Positions 1 through 7,326 of a stretch of DNA of 13,502 nt are shown one piece after another. The notes under the pieces were generated by a model, which did not search any database, had not been told where the DNA came from, and saw only the letters and a program-made list of their open reading frames with translations. A program made the translations under genes and the position numbers. Position 1 is the first letter of the stretch. Each line of letters begins with the position of its first letter. The stretch is from PUPG01 sp964463915 (lineage in GTDB: Bacteria > Bacteroidota > Bacteroidia > Bacteroidales > UBA7960): NCBI GenBank assembly GCA_964463915.1, contig CAYXEH010000062.1, forward strand, positions 1 to 13,502, read 5' to 3'.

Positions 1-222
1 AATCCAATTCCTTACCAATCCTACACCTAGAATTCTCTAAGAGCAGCCGACCACATGCTGTTCCTTATTCCACTCCCTTCCCAACCCGCACCTTTCGATA
101 CTCGTTCAACCTTTATCATAGGCTGTTCCTTATTCCAATTCCTTACCAAACCACAACTTGTATCTTTACCACAAAGTTACTTAAAAGCTGTTCCTTATTC
201 CAATTCCTTACCAAACCACAAC
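1..222 (-). CRISPR. Type II-C CRISPR array (partial, four repeats visible)
   Basis: Two perfect 36-bp repeats lie at 122-157 and 187-222. A degenerate copy with 6 mismatches lies at 57-92, and a cut, decayed copy lies at 1-27. Spacers at 28-56, 93-121 and 158-186 are each 29 nt and differ from one another. Read on the minus strand the repeat begins GTTGTGGTTTGG and ends GGAACAGC, the orientation usual for type II-C crRNAs. Its first 26 nt pair with the anti-repeat of the tracrRNA at 6232-6255, which links the array to the cas genes. Decayed copies normally mark the leader-distal end, so the leader should be on the right, next to cas2, with transcription running leftward in the same direction as the cas genes. 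The array may continue beyond the left edge. Confidence 0.95.
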
Positions 223-359
223 CTGTCCTCTCAAACGCTATATCTGTCAACGTTTTAGATGTTTTTGTTCTTACAAAAATCATCTTTACCGAACAAGAAG
301 TAGTCCAAGTCAAAGGATTTTAATAATTACAAAATATTGATTCGAAAAATACAATTTAT
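223..359 (-). other. CRISPR leader candidate / cas2-array spacer
   Basis: This is 137 bp of AT-rich sequence between the last perfect repeat and the stop of cas2, with no coding sense on either strand. Its place beside the intact repeats makes it the likely leader where new spacers enter. No full TAnnTTTG box was found on the minus strand; the nearest thing is TAGCGTTTG (232-240 reversed), which has one base too many between TA and TTTG. No hairpin terminator was seen after cas2, so read-through from cas2 into the array is possible. The leader role is inferred from position. Confidence 0.55.
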
Positions 360-698
360 TTAAAACAGTTCCAATTGTTTGGGAGAATCAGGCATCGGCT
401 CTGATTTCTTTCCCCAAAAATTAAAAATATCCCCATACTGTTTGTCAGTAATCATCATAATACTCACGTGACCTTTTTCTGGAATCATTGCTTTTATCCT
501 TTTCACATGTACATCTGCACTCTCCCGGCTTGCACAATGCCTGGAATACACAGAATACTGCATCATGGTAAAACCATCCTTCTCAAGTTTTTTTCTGAAA
601 CCATTCGCAAGTTTCCGCTCTTTTTTTGTCGTAACAGGCAAATCAAAAAAAACGAAAAGCCACATAATTTGATATGCATTAAGACGATCCTTTGACAT
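360..698 (-). CDS. cas2: CRISPR-associated endoribonuclease Cas2 (type II)
   Basis: Cas2 dimers bridge two Cas1 dimers in the spacer integration complex. The protein is 112 residues with the ferredoxin-like opening NAYQIMWLFVFFDLPVTTKK, which carries the conserved Asp19 after strand beta-1, and the motif YSVYSRHCAS at about 48-57 that is typical of type II Cas2. The chosen start is the ATG at 698, giving MSKDRLNAYQ, 8 nt after the cas1 stop. An upstream ATG at 761 would add 21 residues that overlap cas1 and have no counterpart in the family. No Shine-Dalgarno sequence is present, as is usual in Bacteroidota. It is the last gene of the cas9-cas1-cas2 run and lies next to the array. Confidence 0.95.
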   Translation of the reverse strand: MSKDRLNAYQIMWLFVFFDLPVTTKKERKLANGFRKKLEKDGFTMMQYSVYSRHCASRESADVHVKRIKAMIPEKGHVSIMMITDKQYGDIFNFWGKKSEPMPDSPKQLELF

Positions 699-706
699 AT
701 TCGACT

Positions 707-1600
707 TTAAGCTCTGGGTAAACTCGGATATATGATCTTCTGAGAGGTTTTTGCGAAACAACGAACCATGGAAGCAGTTGTTTGTGACAATGCAACCATC
801 AGAGGTCGTTTATTTTTCCCCATCATAACGTCCTCCGTAAGCACCTCAAGCAGCTGCCTTTTGTGATCCTTTTGAATGGAATCAATTGTAGTATCCATCA
901 AAAAAATACGATAAACTATTTCATCAACAAAAGGCCGGTATGGCTCCATAACATCATCTGCGAGGCAAAAACTATTGTATCGGTTTTTGTGAAATATTCC
1001 CAGTGTGGCAAGAAGTCCTGAGCCAGCTAATGCCCTGGCCACAGCAGCCCTTAGTACAATGTACCCATAATTTAGTAACATGTTGGGCCGCTTCCCATTC
1101 CTATCCCTGATAAAGTTTTTCCCAAATAACCGTGACCAATAAATACGAGCAGCCGCCCCCTCCCGGTTTGTACTGTCCCCACTTTTCACATATTGAGATA
1201 GCTTTAACAAGTCTTGATTTTCTAGTCCCAGCTTCTTTAAAAGACCTGCCTGATTCTTGATTTTTGCCTCAACTGTCTGCTTCCACATACTTTTCTTTAA
1301 TGGCAAGGGTGCGTTAATTTGAAAACTGAACACCTCCTGCTGAACAGAATGGCCATCAAGGTTCAACAACATGGATGAAGGCATGTGTTTCTGATCGCAA
1401 AGCACTACCGCCACATTATTTTCCACCAACGCATTCAACAATGGCAAGGTAGCCGAAACTTCCTGATGTTCAAGAACAGTATACCCCACATCCTCAATGG
1501 GAATGGTAACCTCTCCACCGGTTTTGGGTCTTACTAACATTTGCTGATTCTGCAAACTCAGCCTTACCGGGCTACTGAAAAAGATAGTTCGTTTTAACAT
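707..1600 (-). CDS. cas1: CRISPR-associated endonuclease/integrase Cas1 (type II)
   Basis: Cas1 is the metal-dependent integrase that inserts prespacers at the leader-repeat junction together with Cas2. From the ATG at 1600 the protein is 297 residues and starts MLKRTIFFSSPVRLSLQNQQ, the usual opening of type II Cas1. The N-terminal beta domain covers about 1-85 and the helical catalytic domain about 100-290. The three metal ligands are visible: Glu147 in NREGAAAR, His204 in GIFHKNRYN and Glu219 in DDVMEPYRPFVDE. This start lies 4 nt after the cas9 stop; a GTG at 1624 in the same frame would overlap cas9 and add 8 unsupported residues. The gene ends 8 nt before cas2, consistent with one transcript. 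No truncation is seen. Confidence 0.96.
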   Translation of the reverse strand: MLKRTIFFSSPVRLSLQNQQMLVRPKTGGEVTIPIEDVGYTVLEHQEVSATLPLLNALVENNVAVVLCDQKHMPSSMLLNLDGHSVQQEVFSFQINAPLPLKKSMWKQTVEAKIKNQAGLLKKLGLENQDLLKLSQYVKSGDSTNREGAAARIYWSRLFGKNFIRDRNGKRPNMLLNYGYIVLRAAVARALAGSGLLATLGIFHKNRYNSFCLADDVMEPYRPFVDEIVYRIFLMDTTIDSIQKDHKRQLLEVLTEDVMMGKNKRPLMVALSQTTASMVRCFAKTSQKIIYPSLPRA

Positions 1601-1604
1601 GAAA

Positions 1605-4600
1605 TTATGCAATTTGCAAGCCACCGGTTAAATTTATTTGAACCTTTTGCGGATTGCTGTTCTCCCAAGATGACATACTTTGTACTCTCCATTCCCCCTC
1701 ATTTGTATCAACTCCTGAAACCAGATGGTGCCGAAAAGTATAATACATGCTTGATAGTTTTTGCACTCTGTACAAATGCTTGCTGATTTCCTGCTGAGGC
1801 AATCGATTTTCCCTCAACATTTGCACTTGCTCTTCAGAAAGTCCGAGTAGAAACATGTCGTTTTCCTGCAGGGTGACAACCATTTTTTCTCCATCCTCAG
1901 GTAGCTTATAAATAGATTCACCTTGATGCACCCTTTCAACAACCTCCCAGAATGAGACCACTTGTTCACGTTTCTCCCCATTTCTGTCCAGATAAATAAC
2001 AACATGATGATTGTTATAAGGATTTACCCATAGATTCAATTGATCTTTCAGTTGCACGGCATTTCCAACCCGCTCTCGGACTCTCACCTTTTTTATAGGA
2101 ACAGGATCCCCGTTTTTGTTCGGCAAGAAAAGCACCGGGCGTTTTTCATTATCAAAGAAAAAACCAGAAGGAATATCATATGGGGTATTTGGATCTATCC
2201 TAAAAACATTCCATAAACGGTCTTCGATTAACTTCCGGATTCCGGGATCAACAATCTTTTTAACATGCTTGTGTTTCTTAATTTCAGAAAGAGATTTACG
2301 CCTATGATAATACGATTCACCTCCAGTATAATTCTCGTGATCGTACCTAGGGTGCCCGGATTTCGGGTCGGAATGCCTGCCAAAGAAGAACTCCCTGTGC
2401 AACTGCCCCCTGGCGGCATAGCCAACACTCTGATAGGCCTTCCCATGTTTCTCAATAGTTTTGGATATCTTACTAACCACCTTATTATTCCGACTATGTG
2501 ACGCTAAGATTTTGTCGACAGACCGTTTAACATCATGATCAAAACCAACCCAAGGGGCATCAAAAGAAGGCCGACTACCTAGCCCTCTCTCCAGTTCTTT
2601 ACGCTCTCCAAAATATTTACTGAGCTTTTGCAAATATGTCTGCTCAGTTAAAGCTACCGTTATAGCGTCCACTGCATGATGGCGATGGTCATTCCGGCTT
2701 TTCTTCGGATCAAACTTTATTTCACCAGTTTGTTTGTCTACCCAAACATTCCCTTCAAGGAGTTTCTGTCCTTTCTGAATATCTGGGACTTTATTATAAA
2801 CGGGGAATATCCCATCCACCGACATCACCTTTACTATAGCAAAATATTTACCTGCATTCAGTTTCGTATCTTTTCGATACTCTATGTCACAATCAGCTGC
2901 AAAGAGCCCGTAATCATCGATGCTTCCCTGCAGAACCAGTTCCTTTCCATCATCTACCTGGGGCTCATTAAAAGCCTTTGTGAATTCAGCCGAATCAAAA
3001 TCAACATCGAGAACTGCCCAATATTTTCCTGTTTCAAGGTTTGTTTCACATTGGTAAATATAGCTCTCAAACCGACCATTATTTACTACACCGTATAGCA
3101 AAACCTGATTCTTATTTGTCTTCGGGGTTTTCTTTTTTTCTGGTGGATATAATTGACAATCTGTAACACCAAGCTTTACCCAAAATGCCCCATCTTCAAG
3201 ACCCGTCTTGATCTTACGAGGCAAACTATTGTGCACAAACTGTCCTTTACTCACCTTACCCCTGTAAGCAACAGATGATTCGTCTGTGTGTGGAGGTTCA
3301 TTGAACTTTCTTTCGAAACGAATTGGGTCAGTTACATTGACTCGCGCCCAATATTTACCTTTTGGCAAGGATAATGAGTCAATTTCGAATTTCAGGTAAG
3401 GTTCTTTTGCGTTTGTAATAAACTTTTTCTTATCTACAAAACCTGGCAAAAGAAGTTGATCGCTTTTTGTTTTCGGCCTTTCCGCCTCTATAGGAGTAAT
3501 TTTTACCGGCAAACCGTTTGTATCAATCACAACATAATGGGGCAATTGTTTGTTATCATCCCAATTATAACCATGAAGGCTAAGCGGTTCAACAGTTTGT
3601 ACCACGTTATTCAGTCCCCACAATCTGCGTAATTCCGATGTCAACTGACCAGGCATCACCCTCACATCATTACATATCTCTTTAAGTACTTCAGCGGCCT
3701 TTTTGCTGATGTACCTCGTATCATTCAATTGCCGTTCAATAAAATCTGATTTTTCAGGGCTTTTATCCCTGGTAAACTTCCTTGCTTTTCCATATGGGAG
3801 AAGAGCATATGCTCTCCTTTCAATCTCTTTCCAAGAATTAGCGTTCCAGAGTAAAGAATCGCTATTCATTTGATAAAATTCATAGGGTGTCCGTTCACCC
3901 TTCAGGCGATTAAAATTGGCTTCACATAAGGTCTTATTTTGAAAACTATCGTCAAGGGAAACTGAATATGGTACAATATGCTCAATCTGGATCTTGTTTT
4001 CAGACCCCAGCACATCACTGATTTTTATACTCATATTGGTATAAGGGCATACTACACGCCCATACCGGTCTTCAATTTCCTTGAACAAACGAAACTTCGT
4101 TATATTTTCTCTGCTGGGCTTAAGCCCGTATTCAGCAAGTCTGGTTCTCCCTTCCTCATTTGCTTTTTCATTTTCCCGGATTTTGAACATCATTTCCCTT
4201 CGCTGCTGCTTTCCGCTTCTTAAATTACGCCCAAGCTCCACGTGAATACTGTCAAATTCAAAGTTTGGCCCAAACTTTTCCGGCATTGAATATTTGTCCA
4301 ACAATTCATTCACAAGGCGACGCATTTCGTTAAGGCCTTTCTGAACAATTGGATTTCGCAGGTTCTCTATTTCGGATAGCTTTTTTTTCTGCTTTCTTTT
4401 TTCGATGGTCTGGGAATGGTGGTAAAGTTTTCTGAATGCTCTATCATGCTCGGTAAATCCATAATTGTTTTCAGGAGCTGATAAAAGGTTTTTAACCTCG
4501 GCAATTAACTCGTACTCCTTGTGTTGTTTTTGACGGGTCAGGCTTATTATTTTTTTAATAATTTCATCATGATAATCCTTGAAATGGTCCCATCTCGCAC

Positions 4601-6182
4601 CAAAAGCATTCCTAACTCCGCCCAACACTACTGCAGTTGAATAAATAAAGCCCATTTCAAGAAAAGGAAGAATATTCCTGACTGCTTTCAATGAGACATT
4701 GCCATAATCTGGTTTAAGCTGTATTTTAGATGCCTTATCCGCTTTTTCTTTCGTCAGACCATAGGTGTTTTGAAGTTTTTTGCTGAGCATTTCAGGAGAA
4801 TCGAAAAAATAGAAACAATGCCAGATATCATATTTATTCTTTTCCCACTGCTCCTCTGAAAAGTAAGGTTTAAGTTTTTTGTGGGTTGTATTTCCTGCGA
4901 CCTTGAAATCATTATCGTAATTGAAATGTTCATGGGTAAGGTTCAACGCATCTGGAATTTTCTTAAAGTCAAAAAGCCCGTCATTCTTGTTGATTACGTC
5001 CAGAACAGCTACTCGCTGTATATTATTGAGGCGGATTTGCTGGCTTCCGAGTCGAATATTGTTGATAAACTGGTATGACCTGAATAGCTCAAAATCTGGG
5101 TGAGAAACTGGCACGGGAGAAGCACCGATGGTTCTGTTTTTCTTGGTTTCCTTATCAAAGAATTTTCTGCTTTCAAATGTACATTTACCCAGTAATGCCT
5201 TTTGGGAGCGTAATGGCCTTTGCCAGAAAAGAACACTCTCGTTACTTTTAAAACGGATTCCTTCATCGGTTTTTTTTATATCGCCGGCGATATAATTTTT
5301 GACAGGTTGCTTATAATGAACTAAAATCCTGTTACTCTCTATATTTACATTTTCCTCACCATGCTTATTTTTTAGCTGTTGAATTTTACTTTGATTTCTG
5401 TTTGAATCAGGGGATCCTTTTAAGAAAATCGATTTTATATCTTTTACCCATAGCTCGTTCAGGCCAAGATGATTTGCTTGTTTTTCCCAAATTTCCTGAA
5501 ACTCCTCCACATACATTCTCCGCAAGGTATATCTTGCTCTTACCCTTACTTCTTTCCCATTCTCATCAAGAATCCGTTTATAAGACTCGTGTTCATTTGG
5601 CAAATAATTACTCAGCTGCTGCCCAAGTGTTTTATTCTGAATTAACTCCCGGGTCGCATTGATGCCCTGGACATTTTCCTTTCCTTTATATATCGCTCCC
5701 TCATCACTCCCCTTACGAGTGCTTAAAAAACCGCGTCGTTGTATAAAGTGATAAAAAATCCTGCCAAGTTCTAACCTGGTAATAGGTTCTTTGACCACTT
5801 TTTCCCTTAATTTATAGGGATTCATTTTTAACCATTCAGTAAATTCTGTATCTGAAGGAAAGACTCTTCCTGCTGACTTTTCAACTTTATTCCAGTTCTT
5901 CCACCTTTTTAAACTATCTATAGGAAGTGGGCACATTTGATGCTCAATCAAGACCTCCAGAAGTTTAATTTTTCGTAATCTTTTTCTAAAATGCAACCTT
6001 CTGGACATTCTAAACTGTCGTCTTTCTGCATTTTTTGATTGCTCCTTTTCCCCTTGTCCGATATCTTTTACCCCGGCAGGAAATATTCTTACCCCTGAAT
6101 CGAGTATTTGTGAATTCTCTTTGTCTACGATTGCCCAACCAATACTATTGGTTCCTAAATCAAGGCCTAAAATTTTGGTCAT
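1605..6182 (-). CDS. cas9: CRISPR-associated RNA-guided endonuclease Cas9 (type II-C, 1525 aa)
   Basis: Cas9 binds a crRNA:tracrRNA duplex and cuts matching double-stranded DNA. All catalytic parts are present: RuvC-I with Asp8 in GLDLGTNSIGWAIVD; the Arg-rich bridge helix at about 49-83; a recognition lobe at about 85-630; RuvC-II with Glu649 in SIHVELGR; HNH with His735 in IQIEHIVPYS and Asn758, 23 residues later; RuvC-III with His1169 and Asp1172 in HRHHAVDAITVA. In HNH the usual Asp before His is Glu734. The C-terminal WED/PAM-interacting part (about 1180-1525) has NNHHVVIYLDRNG and VVSFWEVVERV motifs that I associate with Bacteroidota enzymes. At 1525 residues it is far longer than compact II-C Cas9s of about 1000-1100. 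Part of the excess is four tandem repeats between HNH and RuvC-III. No csn2 or cas4 is nearby, which supports subtype II-C. The start gives the expected RuvC-I opening. No promoter box for cas9 was recognised. Confidence 0.97.
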   Translation of the reverse strand: MTKILGLDLGTNSIGWAIVDKENSQILDSGVRIFPAGVKDIGQGEKEQSKNAERRQFRMSRRLHFRKRLRKIKLLEVLIEHQMCPLPIDSLKRWKNWNKVEKSAGRVFPSDTEFTEWLKMNPYKLREKVVKEPITRLELGRIFYHFIQRRGFLSTRKGSDEGAIYKGKENVQGINATRELIQNKTLGQQLSNYLPNEHESYKRILDENGKEVRVRARYTLRRMYVEEFQEIWEKQANHLGLNELWVKDIKSIFLKGSPDSNRNQSKIQQLKNKHGEENVNIESNRILVHYKQPVKNYIAGDIKKTDEGIRFKSNESVLFWQRPLRSQKALLGKCTFESRKFFDKETKKNRTIGASPVPVSHPDFELFRSYQFINNIRLGSQQIRLNNIQRVAVLDVINKNDGLFDFKKIPDALNLTHEHFNYDNDFKVAGNTTHKKLKPYFSEEQWEKNKYDIWHCFYFFDSPEMLSKKLQNTYGLTKEKADKASKIQLKPDYGNVSLKAVRNILPFLEMGFIYSTAVVLGGVRNAFGARWDHFKDYHDEIIKKIISLTRQKQHKEYELIAEVKNLLSAPENNYGFTEHDRAFRKLYHHSQTIEKRKQKKKLSEIENLRNPIVQKGLNEMRRLVNELLDKYSMPEKFGPNFEFDSIHVELGRNLRSGKQQRREMMFKIRENEKANEEGRTRLAEYGLKPSRENITKFRLFKEIEDRYGRVVCPYTNMSIKISDVLGSENKIQIEHIVPYSVSLDDSFQNKTLCEANFNRLKGERTPYEFYQMNSDSLLWNANSWKEIERRAYALLPYGKARKFTRDKSPEKSDFIERQLNDTRYISKKAAEVLKEICNDVRVMPGQLTSELRRLWGLNNVVQTVEPLSLHGYNWDDNKQLPHYVVIDTNGLPVKITPIEAERPKTKSDQLLLPGFVDKKKFITNAKEPYLKFEIDSLSLPKGKYWARVNVTDPIRFERKFNEPPHTDESSVAYRGKVSKGQFVHNSLPRKIKTGLEDGAFWVKLGVTDCQLYPPEKKKTPKTNKNQVLLYGVVNNGRFESYIYQCETNLETGKYWAVLDVDFDSAEFTKAFNEPQVDDGKELVLQGSIDDYGLFAADCDIEYRKDTKLNAGKYFAIVKVMSVDGIFPVYNKVPDIQKGQKLLEGNVWVDKQTGEIKFDPKKSRNDHRHHAVDAITVALTEQTYLQKLSKYFGERKELERGLGSRPSFDAPWVGFDHDVKRSVDKILASHSRNNKVVSKISKTIEKHGKAYQSVGYAARGQLHREFFFGRHSDPKSGHPRYDHENYTGGESYYHRRKSLSEIKKHKHVKKIVDPGIRKLIEDRLWNVFRIDPNTPYDIPSGFFFDNEKRPVLFLPNKNGDPVPIKKVRVRERVGNAVQLKDQLNLWVNPYNNHHVVIYLDRNGEKREQVVSFWEVVERVHQGESIYKLPEDGEKMVVTLQENDMFLLGLSEEQVQMLRENRLPQQEISKHLYRVQKLSSMYYTFRHHLVSGVDTNEGEWRVQSMSSWENSNPQKVQINLTGGLQIA
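2712..3470 (-). repeat. Tandem repeat insert in Cas9 (four units of about 55 aa)
   Basis: Cas9 residues about 928-1157 hold four consecutive, diverged copies of one unit. Each has a core of the form xGKYWAxVxV followed 32-38 residues later by a GxVxxGxF turn. Cores: KGKYWARVNV (941-950), DGAFWVKLGV (997-1006), TGKYWAVLDV (1051-1060) and AGKYFAIVKV (1110-1119). Turns: GKVSKGQF (975), GVVNNGRF (1031), GSIDDYGLF (1086) and GNVWVDKQTGEIKF (1144). A further turn alone (GFVDKKKF, 914-921) precedes unit 1. Alternating hydrophobic residues suggest beta strands. The DNA of the copies is not obviously similar, so the duplication is old. Function unknown. Confidence 0.8.
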
Positions 6183-6186
6183 AATA

Positions 6187-6218
6187 TTTGTTTCTTAAAG
6201 AATTCCTATTTATATTTG
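6187..6218 (+). promoter_or_regulatory. tracrRNA promoter (Bacteroidota -33/-7 type)
   Basis: TTTG at 6187-6190 and TATATTTG at 6211-6218 are separated by exactly 20 nt, a full match to the Bacteroidota housekeeping promoter TTTG-N(about 19-20)-TAnnTTTG. It points rightward and would start RNA near 6224-6226, just before the anti-repeat. The -33 box begins 5 nt upstream of the cas9 start codon, so this promoter occupies the cas9 5' untranslated region. Confidence 0.8.
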
Positions 6219-6224
6219 ATCCAT

Positions 6225-6311
6225 AAGATTAATTCCAATTCAATCTTATCACAACAAGGCTATATGCCGAAGGACTTTGTCCTATACCCCCGCTTCGGTG
6301 GGGGTTTTTTT
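6225..6311 (+). ncRNA. tracrRNA of the type II-C system
   Basis: This is the trans-activating RNA that pairs with crRNA repeats for processing and Cas9 loading. The anti-repeat is 6232-6255. Its first ten bases (ATTCCAATTC) pair perfectly with repeat positions 17-26 and its last six (CACAAC) with repeat positions 1-6 (GTTGTG), leaving a central bulge. Next come a short nexus hairpin GGC-TATAT-GCC (6258-6268), a second hairpin AGGAC-TTT-GTCCT (6271-6283), and a terminator hairpin with a C(TTCG)G loop followed by seven Ts (6286-6311). The 5' end near 6225 is predicted from the promoter, giving about 87 nt. It is transcribed away from cas9 on the opposite strand, so any cas9 transcript starting further upstream would be antisense to it. 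Confidence 0.92.
6286..6311 (+). terminator. Intrinsic terminator of tracrRNA
   Basis: ACCCCC (6286-6291) pairs with GGGGGT (6300-6305). The G-T and C-G pairs inside the stem close a TTCG loop (6294-6297), a very stable cUUCGg tetraloop, and seven Ts follow (6305-6311). The hairpin doubles as the 3' hairpin of the tracrRNA. Confidence 0.9.
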
Positions 6312-6599
6312 ATGTAATCAACTTCTTTATTGATTAAGTGACGAGGGAAGAATATGGTTATCAAAATACTGAAATTAAATATTTTTAATATCATAGATTT
6401 TTATGGGATAAATATAATCACAATTCCCATTAATCCAAAAAATAATACCTAACCTTTCAATAATACCGTATTTCGCGACTCCATACAATAATGCAACCAC
6501 CCAAACAAGATGATCATACAACAAAGTGCAGATTCTCTTATTCAGGATATAAGACTAAACACAATTGGGGATAAAAAAAATAAACAGGACGAAAACACC
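6312..6599. other. AT-rich intergenic region, no gene seen
   Basis: There are 288 bp between the tracrRNA terminator and the end of lolD. No ORF with coding sense, no additional repeat or anti-repeat and no CAAAnnTA (minus-strand -7 box) was found. A run of eight As at 6576-6583 (Ts on the minus strand) lies just after the lolD stop, but without a convincing hairpin. Composition changes here from AT-rich (CRISPR side) to GC-richer (lolD side). Confidence 0.5.
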
Positions 6600-7250
6600 C
6601 TACAATATCACCCCATCATGTATCGTCAGCTTCCGGTCGGCCATGCCGGCCAGGGCTTCGTTGTGGGTCACGATCACGAAGGTCTGGTTCATGCGGTCGC
6701 GCAGGGTGAAGAACAGGCGGTGGAGTTCTTCGGAGGTTTTGGAGTCGAGGTTGCCGCTGGGTTCATCGGCCAGTACCACCACGGGGTCGTTGATCAGGGC
6801 ACGGGCCACGGCCACGCGTTGCTGCTCTCCGCCGCTGAGCTCCGAGGGTTTGTGTTCGAGCCGCTCGCTTAGCCCCAGCAGGTCAAGCAGTTCGCCGGCA
6901 CGTTTTTCCACATATTTTCTTGAAGCACCGGAAATATAACCGGGGATGCATACATTTTCCAGGGCGGTGAATTCGGGAAGCAGGTGATGGAACTGGAACA
7001 CAAAACCGATATGCTTATTCCGGAAGGCCGACAGCTGCCGGTCGTTCAGCCCTGACACATCGCGTTCATCAATCATCACTTTCCCGCTGTCGTGGCGGTC
7101 GAGGGTGCCCAGGATGTGCAGCAGGGTGGTTTTCCCGGCACCGGAGGCGCCCACAATGGAAACGATCTCTCCTTTTTTGATGTCGAGGCTGATCCCTTTC
7201 AGCACCTTCAGGCTGCCGAATGATTTGTGTATGTTTTCTGCTTTGATCAT
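6600..7250 (-). CDS. lolD: ABC transporter ATP-binding protein, LolD family (lipoprotein release)
   Basis: This is the ATPase of the LolCDE complex, which extracts lipoproteins from the inner membrane for transfer toward the outer membrane. From the ATG at 7250 it has 216 residues, the usual LolD length. Visible motifs: Walker A GASGAGKT (34-41), Q-loop with the LolD-like stretch FVFQFHHLLPEFTALENV (83-100), signature LSGGEQQRVAVARAL (138-152), Walker B VVVLADEP (157-164) and H-loop VIVTHNE (192-198). An in-frame start at 7364 would add 38 residues with no family counterpart, covering the promoter region, so it was not used. No membrane partner (LolC/E) is adjacent. MacB-type ATPases are close relatives, but the FQFHHLLPEFTALENV stretch favours LolD. 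It is transcribed divergently from the oxidoreductase. Confidence 0.92.
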   Translation of the reverse strand: MIKAENIHKSFGSLKVLKGISLDIKKGEIVSIVGASGAGKTTLLHILGTLDRHDSGKVMIDERDVSGLNDRQLSAFRNKHIGFVFQFHHLLPEFTALENVCIPGYISGASRKYVEKRAGELLDLLGLSERLEHKPSELSGGEQQRVAVARALINDPVVVLADEPSGNLDSKTSEELHRLFFTLRDRMNQTFVIVTHNEALAGMADRKLTIHDGVIL

Positions 7251-7286
7251 ATGCGCAGGCTTAGCGTCCGTCCGGAGGTTGTCCGG

Positions 7287-7294
7287 CAAAGATA
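7287..7294 (-). promoter_or_regulatory. Candidate -7 box for lolD
   Basis: On the minus strand these bases read TATCTTTG, a full TAnnTTTG match, 36 nt before the lolD ATG. No exact TTTG -33 partner was found at the expected distance; a TTTC lies roughly there. The start of transcription would be near 7280. Confidence 0.5.
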
Positions 7295-7318
7295 CGAAGA
7301 TACATAAAATGAAAATGC

Positions 7319-7326
7319 TATATTTG
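7319..7326 (+). promoter_or_regulatory. Candidate -7 box for the FAD/Fe-S oxidoreductase
   Basis: TATATTTG is a full TAnnTTTG match 47 nt before the ATG at 7374. The 12 bases TATATTTGATCC are identical to those at the tracrRNA promoter (6211-6222). No TTTG was seen about 20 nt upstream, so only the -7 half is supported. Confidence 0.5.

Noticed and set aside
232..240. TAGCGTTTG on the minus strand as the array promoter
   Set aside because: The spacing inside the box is one base too long and there is no TTTG partner 17-23 nt upstream.
55..258. 67-codon plus-strand ORF across the array
   Set aside because: It is built from CRISPR repeats and spacers; its repeated LFLIPLPS/PYSNSLPNHN motifs are simply translated repeat units.
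707..761. 55-bp cas1/cas2 overlap implied by the longest cas2 frame
   Set aside because: The family-typical Cas2 start (MSKDRLNAYQ) is at 698, which gives an 8-nt gap instead of an overlap.
2676..3098. 140-codon plus-strand ORF inside cas9
   Set aside because: It is antisense to the well-supported Cas9 repeat insert and RuvC-III region and has no domain sense.
6255..6262. TAGCCTTG on the minus strand as a cas9 -7 box
   Set aside because: It has one mismatch to TAnnTTTG, no TTTG at the -33 distance, and overlaps the tracrRNA nexus stem, which explains the sequence.
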